This document shows, one piece after another, positions 26,284 through 33,845 of a stretch of 64,000 nt of DNA; the first letter of the stretch is position 1; every line of letters begins with the position of its first letter. The translations under genes were made by a program, and so were the position numbers. This stretch comes from DASQFI01 sp035633215 (GTDB taxonomy: Bacteria > Acidobacteriota > Vicinamibacteria > Vicinamibacterales > SCN-69-37), in NCBI GenBank assembly GCA_035633215.1, contig DASQFI010000062.1:1-64000 (forward strand). Reading direction: 5' to 3'. Under the pieces are notes generated by a model that was not told the DNA's origin, did not search any database, and worked only from the letters and a program-made list of their open reading frames with translations.

Positions 26284-27488
26284 CGGACGCGCCGCTCACC
26301 GGGATCACGATCGTCGATCTCTCACGAGTGCTCTCTGGTCCGTACTGCACGATGCTTGCGGCCGACATGGGCGCGCGGGTCATCAAGATCGAGCACATCG
26401 AGCGCGGCGACGACACGCGAGCCTGGGGGCCGCCGTTCCAGGGCTCGGAGAGCGCGTATTACCTCAGCATCAACCGGAACAAGGAAAGCGTCGCGCTGGA
26501 CTTCCGGCGGCCCGAGGGCCAGGCGATTCTCGACAGATTGATCGCGAAGGCCGACGTGCTGGTCGAGAATTTCCGACCAGGCACGCTCGATGCGTCGGGC
26601 TTCGGATACGCATCGCTCTCGGCGAAGGATCCGCGTCTCGTCTATGTCTCGATCTCGGGTTACGGACAACACGGCCCGCGCCGTGGCGAGCCGGGCTATG
26701 ACGCCGTCGTGCAAGCCGAGGGCGGATTGATGAGCATTACCGGCACGCCGGACGGTCCCGCCGTGCGGCTCGGTGTGGCCATCGGAGACCTCGCCTCCGG
26801 CATGTTCGCGTTTCAGGGTCTGTTGCTGGCACTGCTCGCGCGCGCGCGGACCGGACGCGGGCAATGGGTGGACATCAGCCTGCTCGACTCGGTCGCGGCG
26901 CTGCTGACGTATCAGGCCAGCCGGCACTTCGCGACGGGAGAGATTCCAGAGCGCGCCGGCAATCGCCATCTGACGATCGCGCCTTACGAGACATTCGAGA
27001 CGTCAGACGGCGTGCTCGTCCTCGCCGTTGGCAACGACAGTCTCTGGCAACGGTTCTGCCGTACGTCCGGTCTCGACGTGCTCGCGAGCGACGAACGCTT
27101 CTCGACGAATGCCAGCCGTGTGACCAATTACTCCGCTCTGCAGCCGCTGATCGCCCGGCGCCTGGTCACTCGACCGCTCGACGAATGGGTCTCGGTCCTG
27201 CGCGCGGCCGGCGTGCCGTGCGGCGGCGTGCGATCGGTGGCAGACGTTCTGCGCGATCCGCAGATTCTTGCAAGAGAAATGGTCGTCTCGGTCGATCACC
27301 CCGCGCTCGGACCGATCAGAATGCTGGGACTTCCCGTGAAGCTCTCGGAGACGCCCGGCGCGGTTCGCACGCCGCCGCCGCGACTGGGCGAGCACACCGA
27401 GCGCGTGCTGCGCGAGGAGCTGGGCCTGGACGATGGGCAGATCCAGACGCTCGTCGACCTCGGCGTTGTTCGGACTCTTCGGGCGTGA
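26280..27488 (+). CDS. Class III (CaiB/BaiF) CoA-transferase
   Basis: 402 residues. Transfers CoA between carboxylic acids. Motifs: ITIVDLSRVLSGPYCTMLAADMGARVIKIE, RNKESVALDFRRPEG, ADVLVENFRPG, SISGYGQHGPRRGEPGYDAVVQAEGG, the probable catalytic Asp in AIGDLASG (near residue 168), and WVDISLLDSVAALL. The start GTG 26280 overlaps the hom stop. The substrate is unknown; coupling to homoserine dehydrogenase is odd and does not indicate a pathway by itself. Confidence 0.93.
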   Translation: MTDAPLTGITIVDLSRVLSGPYCTMLAADMGARVIKIEHIERGDDTRAWGPPFQGSESAYYLSINRNKESVALDFRRPEGQAILDRLIAKADVLVENFRPGTLDASGFGYASLSAKDPRLVYVSISGYGQHGPRRGEPGYDAVVQAEGGLMSITGTPDGPAVRLGVAIGDLASGMFAFQGLLLALLARARTGRGQWVDISLLDSVAALLTYQASRHFATGEIPERAGNRHLTIAPYETFETSDGVLVLAVGNDSLWQRFCRTSGLDVLASDERFSTNASRVTNYSALQPLIARRLVTRPLDEWVSVLRAAGVPCGGVRSVADVLRDPQILAREMVVSVDHPALGPIRMLGLPVKLSETPGAVRTPPPRLGEHTERVLREELGLDDGQIQTLVDLGVVRTLRA

Positions 27489-27489
27489 C

Positions 27490-27945
27490 CTACGGCCGGA
27501 GGATCAGCTTCGGGATCTCCGTCACCAGAAACTTCGCCACGTCGTCTTCAGTCACGTCGGCGACCGGCGTGCCCGGCGCGAGGGGACGTTCCTCGACGAT
27601 TCGGCCCTGACGGCCGTGAGCCAGGCTCACGCGGCCAATGACCTGCGGGACCGCACCGGTGCTGTCGAGCGCGAACTCCAGATACGTGTTCGGTGACGCC
27701 TCGGATGCGATGCGGGGACCATCGGCGGGTGTATTCAGCGTAAAGAGATGCTTTTCGGCGCGAAGCACCTGCACGGCCTGTTTGAGCAGCGGGATGCCGT
27801 GCGTCTGGAGAAAGGCCTCGTACGACTGCGCCGCCTCGTCGAGCACGCCTCGCCGCGACGTCGCGTCCTTCCGCGCTTCGTCGAGCGCGCGGAGGATGCG
27901 TTTTCTGAGATCGGAGACGTCCACTGAGATGACCTCTGAGGTCAT
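27490..27945 (-). CDS. Hypothetical protein, start codon inside a palindrome
   Basis: 151 residues, not recognised. The N-terminal third is a predicted helix rich in Arg/Lys/Asp (LRKRILRALDEARKDATSRR), the rest mixed with YLEFALDSTGAVPQVIGRVSL and a C-terminal VTEDDVAKFLVTEIPKL. No signal or membrane segment, so probably cytosolic. The ATG at 27945 sits in an AATGACCTCTGAGGTCATT palindrome; an in-frame GTG at 27924 is the alternative and has GAGG eight bases upstream. It follows ubiE on the same strand and converges with the CoA-transferase (one-base gap). Confidence 0.65.
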   Translation of the reverse strand: MTSEVISVDVSDLRKRILRALDEARKDATSRRGVLDEAAQSYEAFLQTHGIPLLKQAVQVLRAEKHLFTLNTPADGPRIASEASPNTYLEFALDSTGAVPQVIGRVSLAHGRQGRIVEERPLAPGTPVADVTEDDVAKFLVTEIPKLILRP

Positions 27946-27982
27946 TTTACGTGCTTCGGAAAAATGACCTCAGAGGTCATTT
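27929..27982. repeat. Pair of AATGACCTC(T/A)GAGGTCATT palindromes
   Basis: Two palindromes, 27929-27945 and 27962-27982 (the latter perfect, AAATGACCTCAGAGGTCATTT minus ends), with 16 bases between. The stop codon of ubiE (27977-27979) is in one and the start codon of the next gene (27943-27945) in the other. Confidence 0.9.
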
Positions 27983-28693
27983 CTTCGCCACATGGATCGC
28001 CATGAGCCCGCCGAGCACGCGCACGTGCCGGACGTCGCCGAAACCGGCCGCGCGCATCATGTCGCAGACGCCGCGTGCGCCGGGATACCGTCGAATCGAC
28101 GCCGGAATGTAGCGGTAAGTGTCCGGATCGCCGTGGAGCACGAAGCCGAGCGTCGAGCCGAAGAGCGTCAGGAACGTCAGATAGACGGCGCGAAGCGGCC
28201 GATTCTCGGGACGATCGAAATCGAGGGAGAGCAGCCGCCCGCCCGGCTTCAGCACGCGGTGAATCTCGGCCAGCGCGCCGGTGAGATTGGACGTGTTGCG
28301 CAGGCCGTATCCGGTCGTGACCAGATCGAACGACTCGCTCGCGACCGGCAGTGCGGCCATGTCGCCGACCAGCCAGGTCAACCGCGCGGCGCCCGGCTTC
28401 GCGCGCGCCAGGTGAATCATCCCGGCAGTGATATCGAGCCCGACCGCCGCCGCGCCGCGGCGCGCGGCCTCGAACGCGATGTCGCCCGTGCCGCACGCCA
28501 GATCCAGCAGACGCGCGCCGGGACGCACCTCGGCGAGATCGACCAGCCGGATTTTCCAGTGCCGATCGCGGCCGAACGACAGAACGCGCGTAATGAGATC
28601 GTATCGCGGCGCGATCGTCGCGAAAAGCCGGCGCACGTACTGGCGCTTGGTCTCCGGCGTGTCGAACGCGCGCTCGAGGGATGCGCCTTTCAC
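27977..28693 (-). CDS. UbiE/MenG-type quinone methyltransferase
   Basis: 238 residues. SAM-dependent C-methyltransferase of menaquinone (or ubiquinone) synthesis. Motifs: YDLITRVLSFGRDRHWKIRLV, SAM motif I LLDLACGTGDIAFEAARR, GLDITAGMIHLARAK, and the UbiE signatures VTTGYGLRNTSN and HRVLKPGGRLLSLDF. Start GTG 28693 is only 12 bases from the divergent regulator start, so promoters must overlap coding sequence of the neighbours. Its TGA lies in a palindromic repeat. For an acidobacterium the menaquinone role (menG) is more likely. Confidence 0.92.
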   Translation of the reverse strand: MKGASLERAFDTPETKRQYVRRLFATIAPRYDLITRVLSFGRDRHWKIRLVDLAEVRPGARLLDLACGTGDIAFEAARRGAAAVGLDITAGMIHLARAKPGAARLTWLVGDMAALPVASESFDLVTTGYGLRNTSNLTGALAEIHRVLKPGGRLLSLDFDRPENRPLRAVYLTFLTLFGSTLGFVLHGDPDTYRYIPASIRRYPGARGVCDMMRAAGFGDVRHVRVLGGLMAIHVAKK

Positions 28694-28705
28694 GGCTTTT
28701 GACGC

Positions 28706-29407
28706 ATGATAGTCGCGATGCTCCCGTCGCAGACCGTCGAGAACTACCTGAAGACGATCTACCTGGCGCAGACCGACATGACGTCGGAGCAGGAGCTCGT
28801 GCCGATGGGCCAGCTCGCGTCAGCGCTCGGCGTCGTGCCCGGGACGGCGACGACCATGGTGAAAGCGCTCGCCGAATCCGGGCTCGTGCACTACGAGCCG
28901 TACATGGGCGTCCGCTTGACGCCGGCCGGCGAGCGGCTCGCGAGCCTCGTCTCGCGGCGGCACCGCCTCATCGAGCTCTTCCTCGTCAAGGTGCTCGGCA
29001 TGAGCTGGGCGGAAGTCCATGATGAAGCCGAACAACTCGAGCACGCGGTGTCCGAGCGCCTGATCGATCGGATCGACGAGATGCTCGGCCGGCCCGCGGT
29101 CGATCCGCACGGCGATCCGATCCCCACGCCCGAGGGCCGCATCGCGCGCCCGGACGACCTCGACCTCCTGACGGCGCCGATCCAGACGACTCTGCAGGTG
29201 AGCCGCGTGCTTGACCAGGACCCGGTGTTCCTCCGGTTCGTCGAGGAGCGGGACCTGGTGCCGGGCCGGACCGTCGTCATTGAAACGCGTGACGAGGCGT
29301 CGGACGCCGTCCAGCTCTCGTTCGACACGGGCCGGTCCGTCACGATCGGGAGCCGGGCGGCCGCCAAGGTTCGGGTCCGCGCCGTGTCACGGATTCCGAA
29401 GAAGTAG
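28706..29407 (+). CDS. DtxR/MntR-family metal-dependent regulator
   Basis: 233 residues with the three-domain layout of DtxR proteins: winged helix (QTVENYLKTIYLAQ, LVPMGQLASALGVVPGTATTMVKALAESGLV), a metal-binding dimerisation domain (RRHRLIELFLVKVLGMSWAEVHDEAEQLEHAV with clustered His/Glu/Asp ligands), and a C-terminal FeoA/SH3-like domain (RDLVPGRTVVIET). It senses Mn or Fe and represses uptake. ATG 28706 is used; ATG 28718 (MLPSQTV) is an equally good start by family. It lies just upstream of mntH, whose promoter carries a strong palindrome, the probable target. Confidence 0.92.
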   Translation: MIVAMLPSQTVENYLKTIYLAQTDMTSEQELVPMGQLASALGVVPGTATTMVKALAESGLVHYEPYMGVRLTPAGERLASLVSRRHRLIELFLVKVLGMSWAEVHDEAEQLEHAVSERLIDRIDEMLGRPAVDPHGDPIPTPEGRIARPDDLDLLTAPIQTTLQVSRVLDQDPVFLRFVEERDLVPGRTVVIETRDEASDAVQLSFDTGRSVTIGSRAAAKVRVRAVSRIPKK

Positions 29408-29425
29408 GCGTTTTTCTAAGACAAA

Positions 29426-29454
29426 TTGACAGACACCGCTGCGACACGTATGAT
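29426..29454 (+). promoter_or_regulatory. mntH promoter, near-perfect sigma-70
   Basis: TTGACA (29426-29431), 17-base spacer, TATGAT (29449-29454). The start point is predicted near 29461. This is the closest match to consensus noted in the window, consistent with a strong promoter held down by a repressor. Confidence 0.85.
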
Positions 29455-29490
29455 TTTGAGTCGTCAAAATCATGGTTAAGACGACTCAAA
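29450..29490 (+). promoter_or_regulatory. Palindromic operator(s) over the mntH -10 and start point
   Basis: ATGATTTTGA-GTCG-TCAAAATCAT (29450-29473) is a perfect 10-base inverted repeat overlapping the -10 box. A second perfect 11-base pair, TTTGAGTCGTC (29455-29465) and GACGACTCAAA (29480-29490), shares its left half. Position and symmetry fit a DtxR/MntR repressor site, with the adjacent regulator gene as candidate. Confidence 0.75.
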
Positions 29491-29494
29491 CGCG

Positions 29495-30886
29495 ATGAAA
29501 TGGCGGCTCGGGCGTAGTTCTGCGAATCCTCCCGCGGCAACCCCTCCCCAGGGATCCCCCGCGCCGGCGCCGAACGTCGGCTGGCGGCTGCCGCCGGGCT
29601 CGGTGAGCCTTCCGGAAGTCCACGGGTCGATTCCCATTCCCTCGACCTTCTGGCGAAAGCTCTTTGCGTTTGCGGGCCCCGGCTACCTGGTGGCGGTCGG
29701 ATACATGGATCCGGGCAACTGGGCGACCGACCTCGCCGGCGGCGCGCGGTACGGCTACACGCTGCTGAGCGTGATCATGCTTTCGAATCTGATGGCGATC
29801 CTGCTGCAGGCACTGGCGCTGCGGCTCGGCATCGCCACCGGCCGCGACCTGGCGCAGGCCTGTCGCGACCACTTCTCCCGTCCGACGACGTGGGCGCTGT
29901 GGTTCCTCTGCGAGATTGCCATTGCGGCCTGCGACCTCGCCGAGGTGATCGGCGCGGCGATCGCGTTGAACCTGCTCTTCGGGCTGCCGCTCATCTGGGG
30001 CGTGACGCTGACCGCGCTCGACGTGCTGATCGTGCTGTACCTGCAGAACCGCGGGTTCCGTTACGTCGAGGCGCTCGTCGTCGGACTGATTCTGTTGATT
30101 GCCGGGTCGTTTGCCGTCGAGCTCTGGCTCGCGAAGCCGGACGTCGCGAGCATGGCGCGCGGCTTCATCCCGACGACCGAGATTCTCCGCAACCCCGAGA
30201 TGCTCTACATCGCCATCGGCATCCTCGGCGCGACCGTGATGCCGCACAATCTGTATCTGCACTCGTCCATCGTCCAGACGCGCAAGTACACGGACAGCTA
30301 CGAGAGCAAGCGCGAAGCCATCACGTTCGCGACGATCGACTCGACGTTCGCGTTGATGTCGGCGCTCTTCATCAACGCGGCGATTCTCATCATGGCGGCG
30401 GCGACCTTCCACGGCACCGGTCACCAGAACGTAGCGGACATCTCGGACGCGTACACGCTACTTTCGCCGCTTCTGGGGACCACCATGGCGAGCACGCTCT
30501 TCGCCATTGCGCTTCTTTGCTCCGGGCAGAACGCCACGCTCACGGGCACGTTGGCGGGTCAGATCGTGATGGAGGGATTCATCAACCTGCGGCTGCGGCC
30601 GTGGCTGCGCCGCCTGATCACGCGCCTCATCGCCATCATCCCGGCGATCATCGTCGTCTACCTGTACGGCGAGCGAGGCTCGGGCCAGCTGCTCGTGCTG
30701 AGCCAGGTGATTCTGAGCATGCAGCTGCCGTTCGCGGTCTTCCCGCTCGTCATGTTCACGAGCAATCGCGTGAAAATGGGCCGCTTCGTCAGCCCGCTCT
30801 GGGTGAAAGTCCTGGCCTGGCTCATTGCGGTCGTCATCGCGGCCCTGAACGTCTGGCTGCTCTATCAGACGTTCACGGGTCTGTAG
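29495..30886 (+). CDS. mntH: NRAMP manganese/divalent-metal transporter
   Basis: 463 residues with about eleven membrane helices. Imports Mn(II) (and Fe) with protons. The metal-site motifs are intact: GYMDPGNWATDLAGGARYGY in helix 1 and TVMPHNLYLHSSIVQTRK in helix 6 (Asp, Asn, Met ligands), plus CSGQNATLTGTLAGQIVMEGF. The N-terminal 50 residues are a Pro/Ala-rich cytosolic tail. It has its own promoter and palindromic operator and follows the DtxR/MntR-type gene by 87 bases. UspA follows 9 bases downstream. Confidence 0.96.
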   Translation: MKWRLGRSSANPPAATPPQGSPAPAPNVGWRLPPGSVSLPEVHGSIPIPSTFWRKLFAFAGPGYLVAVGYMDPGNWATDLAGGARYGYTLLSVIMLSNLMAILLQALALRLGIATGRDLAQACRDHFSRPTTWALWFLCEIAIAACDLAEVIGAAIALNLLFGLPLIWGVTLTALDVLIVLYLQNRGFRYVEALVVGLILLIAGSFAVELWLAKPDVASMARGFIPTTEILRNPEMLYIAIGILGATVMPHNLYLHSSIVQTRKYTDSYESKREAITFATIDSTFALMSALFINAAILIMAAATFHGTGHQNVADISDAYTLLSPLLGTTMASTLFAIALLCSGQNATLTGTLAGQIVMEGFINLRLRPWLRRLITRLIAIIPAIIVVYLYGERGSGQLLVLSQVILSMQLPFAVFPLVMFTSNRVKMGRFVSPLWVKVLAWLIAVVIAALNVWLLYQTFTGL

Positions 30887-30895
30887 AATCTGCCC

Positions 30896-31321
30896 ATGTA
30901 CCATCGCATTCTGATCGCCGTGGAGAACTCGGCCGCGGATCGGACGATCCTCGACCACGTCGAGCAGCTCGCGCGGCTCACCGGCGCGTCACTGCTCCTG
31001 GTGCACGTCGCCGACGGGTGGGCGGCGCGTCACTTCGACGAGCTTCAGCTGCGCGAGTCGGAGGAAATGAAAGAGGATCGCGCCTATCTGGCGGGCCTGC
31101 AGCAGGAGCTCTCGAGCAAGGGCTTTTCCGTCGAGACGCGGCTCGCCGCCGGGGATCCGGCAAGCGAGCTCATCCGCGTCGCGGGCGACGAGCACGTCGA
31201 CCTGATCGCGATGTCGACCCACGGCCATCGGTTCCTGTCCGACGTGATCCACGGGACGACCGCCGACAAGGTCCGGCATCTGGTACGAGTACCGGTACTG
31301 CTGTTAAGAGCAAGAGATTGA
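30896..31321 (+). CDS. Universal stress protein, UspA family
   Basis: 141 residues, single Usp domain. MYHRILIAVENSAADRTILDHV opens the fold, and STHGHRFLSDVIHGTTADKV is the ATP-binding G-rich loop (G2xG9xG(S/T) type), so it is probably an ATP-binding Usp. Located 9 bases after mntH, so likely in the metal-regulated transcript. The exact role is not deducible. Confidence 0.92.
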   Translation: MYHRILIAVENSAADRTILDHVEQLARLTGASLLLVHVADGWAARHFDELQLRESEEMKEDRAYLAGLQQELSSKGFSVETRLAAGDPASELIRVAGDEHVDLIAMSTHGHRFLSDVIHGTTADKVRHLVRVPVLLLRARD

Positions 31322-31330
31322 TTGTCGGTG

Positions 31331-31413
31331 CAACTTAGAACTGAGAACTGAGAACTCAGAACTTCAGGACTGAGAGATCAAGTTCTCAGTTCAGAGTTCT
31401 CAGTTCTCAGTTG
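31331..31413. repeat. AACTGAGAACTC palindromic repeat
   Basis: Direct and inverted copies of the unit AGAACTGAGAACT (left, 31336-31362) pair with AGTTCTCAGTTC (right, 31381-31412). It fills the gap between convergent uspA and queD and could act as a transcript end on both strands, though there is no T tract. Confidence 0.75.
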
Positions 31414-31420
31414 CGCGGTT

Positions 31421-31822
31421 CTATGCACTGTACGCCGCGTACGACGTTGGCGTCTCCCACACACGCACCGCGACCACATCGAGCCCCTGGTCGCGGGTCA
31501 TGTCGAAGATCAGCTTGGCAATGCGTTCGACGGTCGGGTTGCTTTCGAGCTTGAAGACGGGCTCGCCGAGCGCCTCGAGCGGCGCGACGAGCGGGTCGTC
31601 TTCGCGCAGAATCATCTTGTGGTCCAGCTCGCGGTCGATCCAGCCCTTGACGAGGCGCTTGATGTCCGAGAAATCTGCCACCATGTTGCGCGCGTCCAGG
31701 CGGTCCGTACGGACGTCCACCTCGACGACGGCGTTGTGGCCGTGCGGATGCTTGCAGATCCCGTCGTAGTCGAGCAGCCGGTGGCCGTAGCAGAAATCGA
31801 TGCGTTTGGTGACGAGGTACAT
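31421..31822 (-). CDS. queD: 6-carboxy-tetrahydropterin synthase, QueD
   Basis: 133 residues. Second step of 7-deazaguanine (queuosine) synthesis. Motifs: DFCYGHRLLDY and CKHPHGHNAVVEVDV give the three zinc histidines and catalytic cysteine; VADFSDIKRLVKGWIDRELDHKMIL and ESNPTVERIAKLIF follow the PTPS/QueD family pattern. The ATG at 31820-31822 directly abuts a long palindrome shared with divergent queC. QueE and QueF are not in the window. Confidence 0.93.
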   Translation of the reverse strand: MYLVTKRIDFCYGHRLLDYDGICKHPHGHNAVVEVDVRTDRLDARNMVADFSDIKRLVKGWIDRELDHKMILREDDPLVAPLEALGEPVFKLESNPTVERIAKLIFDMTRDQGLDVVAVRVWETPTSYAAYSA

Positions 31823-31923
31823 AGGGGTCAGGTCTTGGATTATCAGGTTTCTCGCGAGCTTACAGGTGTGTATCCCAAAGATGTGACGACCTGAGAAACC
31901 TGATAATCCAAGACCTGACCCCT
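31823..31923. repeat. Perfect 31-base palindrome (GGGGTCAGGTCTTG family) between queD and queC
   Basis: Arms 31823-31853 and 31893-31923 are perfectly complementary over 31 bases with a 39-base spacer. They begin AGGGGTCAGGTCTTGGATTA. The left end touches the queD start codon with no gap, and the right end is six bases from the queC start, leaving no room for ordinary promoters outside the element. Confidence 0.95.
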
Positions 31924-31929
31924 AATCAT

Positions 31930-32574
31930 ATGCCCGGATCTTGCGTCCTGTTCTCGGGCGGGCTCGACAGCGCGGTCCTGCTCGCCACGGAGCGCCGGAC
32001 ATTCGCGCCCGTGTGGCCGATTCACGTGCGGGCCGGTCTGGCGTGGGAAGCGGCCGAGGCCGTGGCGATCGATCGCCTGCTTTCCTCGCCGCCGTTCGCC
32101 GGCCGCATCGAGCCGTTGATCACAGTGACGGTGGACATGCGCGACGTCTATCCGCCCAATCACTGGGCGATCGTCGGGCGGCCGCCGGCGTACGACACGC
32201 CTGACGAAGACGTCTACCTCGAGGGGCGCAACCTCATCCTCATCGCGAAGTCGGCGATCGTCTGCGCGCGTCTTGGGGTCGAGCGGCTGGCGCTCGGGCC
32301 ACTCGCCGGCAATCCCTTTCCAGACGCGACACCCGAGTTCTTTTCGGCGATGTCGCGCGGGATGTCACTCGGCCTGGCGCGGCCCCTCGAGATCGTCGCG
32401 CCGCTGTCGGCGCTGCACAAGGAAGACGTGGTGAGGATGGGCGTGGAGCTCGGCGTGCCGCTCGACCTGACGCTGTCGTGCATGAATCCGTCGGCGGGCC
32501 GGCCCTGCGGGCGGTGCAGCAAGTGCCGCGAGAGAGACGATGCGTTTCGGATCGCGGGGGAATGGAAGTCCTGA
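31930..32574 (+). CDS. queC: 7-cyano-7-deazaguanine synthase, QueC
   Basis: 214 residues. ATP-dependent conversion of CDG to preQ0. Motifs: PP-loop CVLFSGGLDSAVLLA, EGRNLILIAKSAIVCARLG, and the C-terminal zinc site TLSCMNPSAGRPCGRCSKCRER with four cysteines. Slightly short and divergent in the middle (PPNHWAIVGRPPAYDTPDED) against the usual PTTYVPNRN-type loop. Divergent from queD. Confidence 0.92.
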   Translation: MPGSCVLFSGGLDSAVLLATERRTFAPVWPIHVRAGLAWEAAEAVAIDRLLSSPPFAGRIEPLITVTVDMRDVYPPNHWAIVGRPPAYDTPDEDVYLEGRNLILIAKSAIVCARLGVERLALGPLAGNPFPDATPEFFSAMSRGMSLGLARPLEIVAPLSALHKEDVVRMGVELGVPLDLTLSCMNPSAGRPCGRCSKCRERDDAFRIAGEWKS

Positions 32575-32576
32575 CT

Positions 32577-32840
32577 GTCAATCTGAGATTTGCAATCTTG
32601 GAATCTGGAATCTGGTCAGGAAGTCTGGAAATCGGGGAATCTGGAATCTATCGGGACATTTCGAATCGGCAATTTGAAATCGGCGCCGTATTCTGGAGGC
32701 GGCCAGAATGTCGAGAGGTTTTCCAATTACCGATTACGGATAGATCCCAGATTCCAGATAGATTCCAGATTCCCTATCGCAGATCGCCCCGATCAGATTC
32801 CAGATTCCAGATTCCCAGATTACAGATGTCGGATCGACTC
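32577..32840. repeat. AATCTGGAATCTG repeat cluster
   Basis: A 264-base gap between convergent queC and the DUF4097 gene, noticeably more AT-rich than its surroundings. It holds many direct and inverted copies of AATCTGGAATCTGG / CCAGATTCCAGATT. I see no gene in it. The same unit recurs at 35519-35578. Confidence 0.8.
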
Positions 32841-32845
32841 GCTAC

Positions 32846-33736
32846 CTAATAGTTCGTGAGCTTGATCGATCCGTCTCCGGTGCGTAGCAGGAGACGATGA
32901 CCGCCCTGCCCGAGGCGGCCGCGAAGCACGCGTTCGCTGCGTGTGCCGCCGGAGACGTTGATGAGCGTGAGGTCGCTTCGCGCGCGGCCATCGGAGCCGG
33001 GGTCGGCTTCGATATCCGCGTTGAACCCCTCCGGCAGCTCGACCGAGACGGAGCCGTCCTCGGTCGTCACCATCCAGTCCTCCGTCATCGTCGCGCCGCG
33101 GCGGATCCGAAGTACGACGGAACCGTCACCCGACCGCGCGCGCAGCGCGGCCGGCGTGCCGGTAACGCGCAGGCTGCCGTCGTTCGTCCGCGCCTCGACG
33201 CGTCCGGCGACTTCCTCGAGCTGGATGGTGCCGTCGCCGCTCTCGGCGAGCAGCTCGCCCGACGTCTCGAGCGTGCGAATGCTCCCGTCCGACGTGCGCA
33301 GCTCGAGCCGGCCCGTGACCCGCTCGACCATGATCGGGCCGTCGCCGCTCCGGACGACGAGGTTGGTCTTGCGCGGGACGCTGACGATGAACCTGGCGCT
33401 CGGCGAGGTGAAGCGCCCGATGGCAAACGTGTGCTTGCCCGGATGCCGCGCTTCGATCTGGATGCGGTTCCCGGCCCGATCGGCCAGGACCTGGATCTTC
33501 GACACGGCCTCCTGGTCCTGGCCGCGCTTTTCGATCTCGACGAGCACTTCGGACCGATCCCACGACCGGACTTCGACGCCGCCGTCGAACGTATACAGGT
33601 GCAAATCAACCACGACTTCAGCGGGAAACCGCTTCTCTTCCCGCGCGATATACCCCTGCTGATCGATGTTGACCGCGCAGGCCGTGGACATGGCCACCGT
33701 TACGGAGAGGCAGAGGGCTGGGACTCGGCCGGTCAT
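32846..33736 (-). CDS. DUF4097-family beta-repeat lipoprotein
   Basis: 296 residues. A signal sequence ending in a lipobox-like STAC (cysteine at residue 20) suggests an outer-envelope lipoprotein. The body is a right-handed beta stack of repeated lines ending in GDG or DGS: VVRSGDGPIMVERV, LRTSDGSIRTLE, AESGDGTIQLEEV, ARTNDGSLRVTG, ARSGDGSVVLRI and LRTGDGSIKLTNY. This pattern is the DUF4097 (putative adhesin) family. Role unknown. It is downstream of nagA on the same strand with an 87-base gap holding a strong inverted repeat. Confidence 0.82.
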   Translation of the reverse strand: MTGRVPALCLSVTVAMSTACAVNIDQQGYIAREEKRFPAEVVVDLHLYTFDGGVEVRSWDRSEVLVEIEKRGQDQEAVSKIQVLADRAGNRIQIEARHPGKHTFAIGRFTSPSARFIVSVPRKTNLVVRSGDGPIMVERVTGRLELRTSDGSIRTLETSGELLAESGDGTIQLEEVAGRVEARTNDGSLRVTGTPAALRARSGDGSVVLRIRRGATMTEDWMVTTEDGSVSVELPEGFNADIEADPGSDGRARSDLTLINVSGGTRSERVLRGRLGQGGHRLLLRTGDGSIKLTNY

Positions 33737-33781
33737 GACAGTGAAGACGGGTACGTGGGTAACGGAGTTCCCCCTTTCGAA

Positions 33782-33845
33782 GACCTCGGGTTTCGTTGTC
33801 GAAAGGTTGCTAACAGTCGGAATCTAGCTTACGAAACCCGAGGTC
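33782..33845. repeat. Perfect 15-base inverted repeat overlapping the end of nagA
   Basis: GACCTCGGGTTTCGT (33782-33796) and ACGAAACCCGAGGTC (33831-33845), spacer 34 bases. The right arm encodes the last six residues of NagA (TSGFVS). No T tract, so the role as terminator is uncertain. Confidence 0.85.

Noticed and set aside
29450..29490. mntH leader hairpins considered as a riboswitch
   Set aside because: The first palindrome overlaps the -10 box, so half of it is upstream of the transcript; the size is too small for known Mn riboswitches. A protein operator fits better.
32577..32840. Repeated words considered as a CRISPR array
   Set aside because: Units are short, irregular in spacing and in both orientations, with no constant repeat-spacer pattern and no cas genes.
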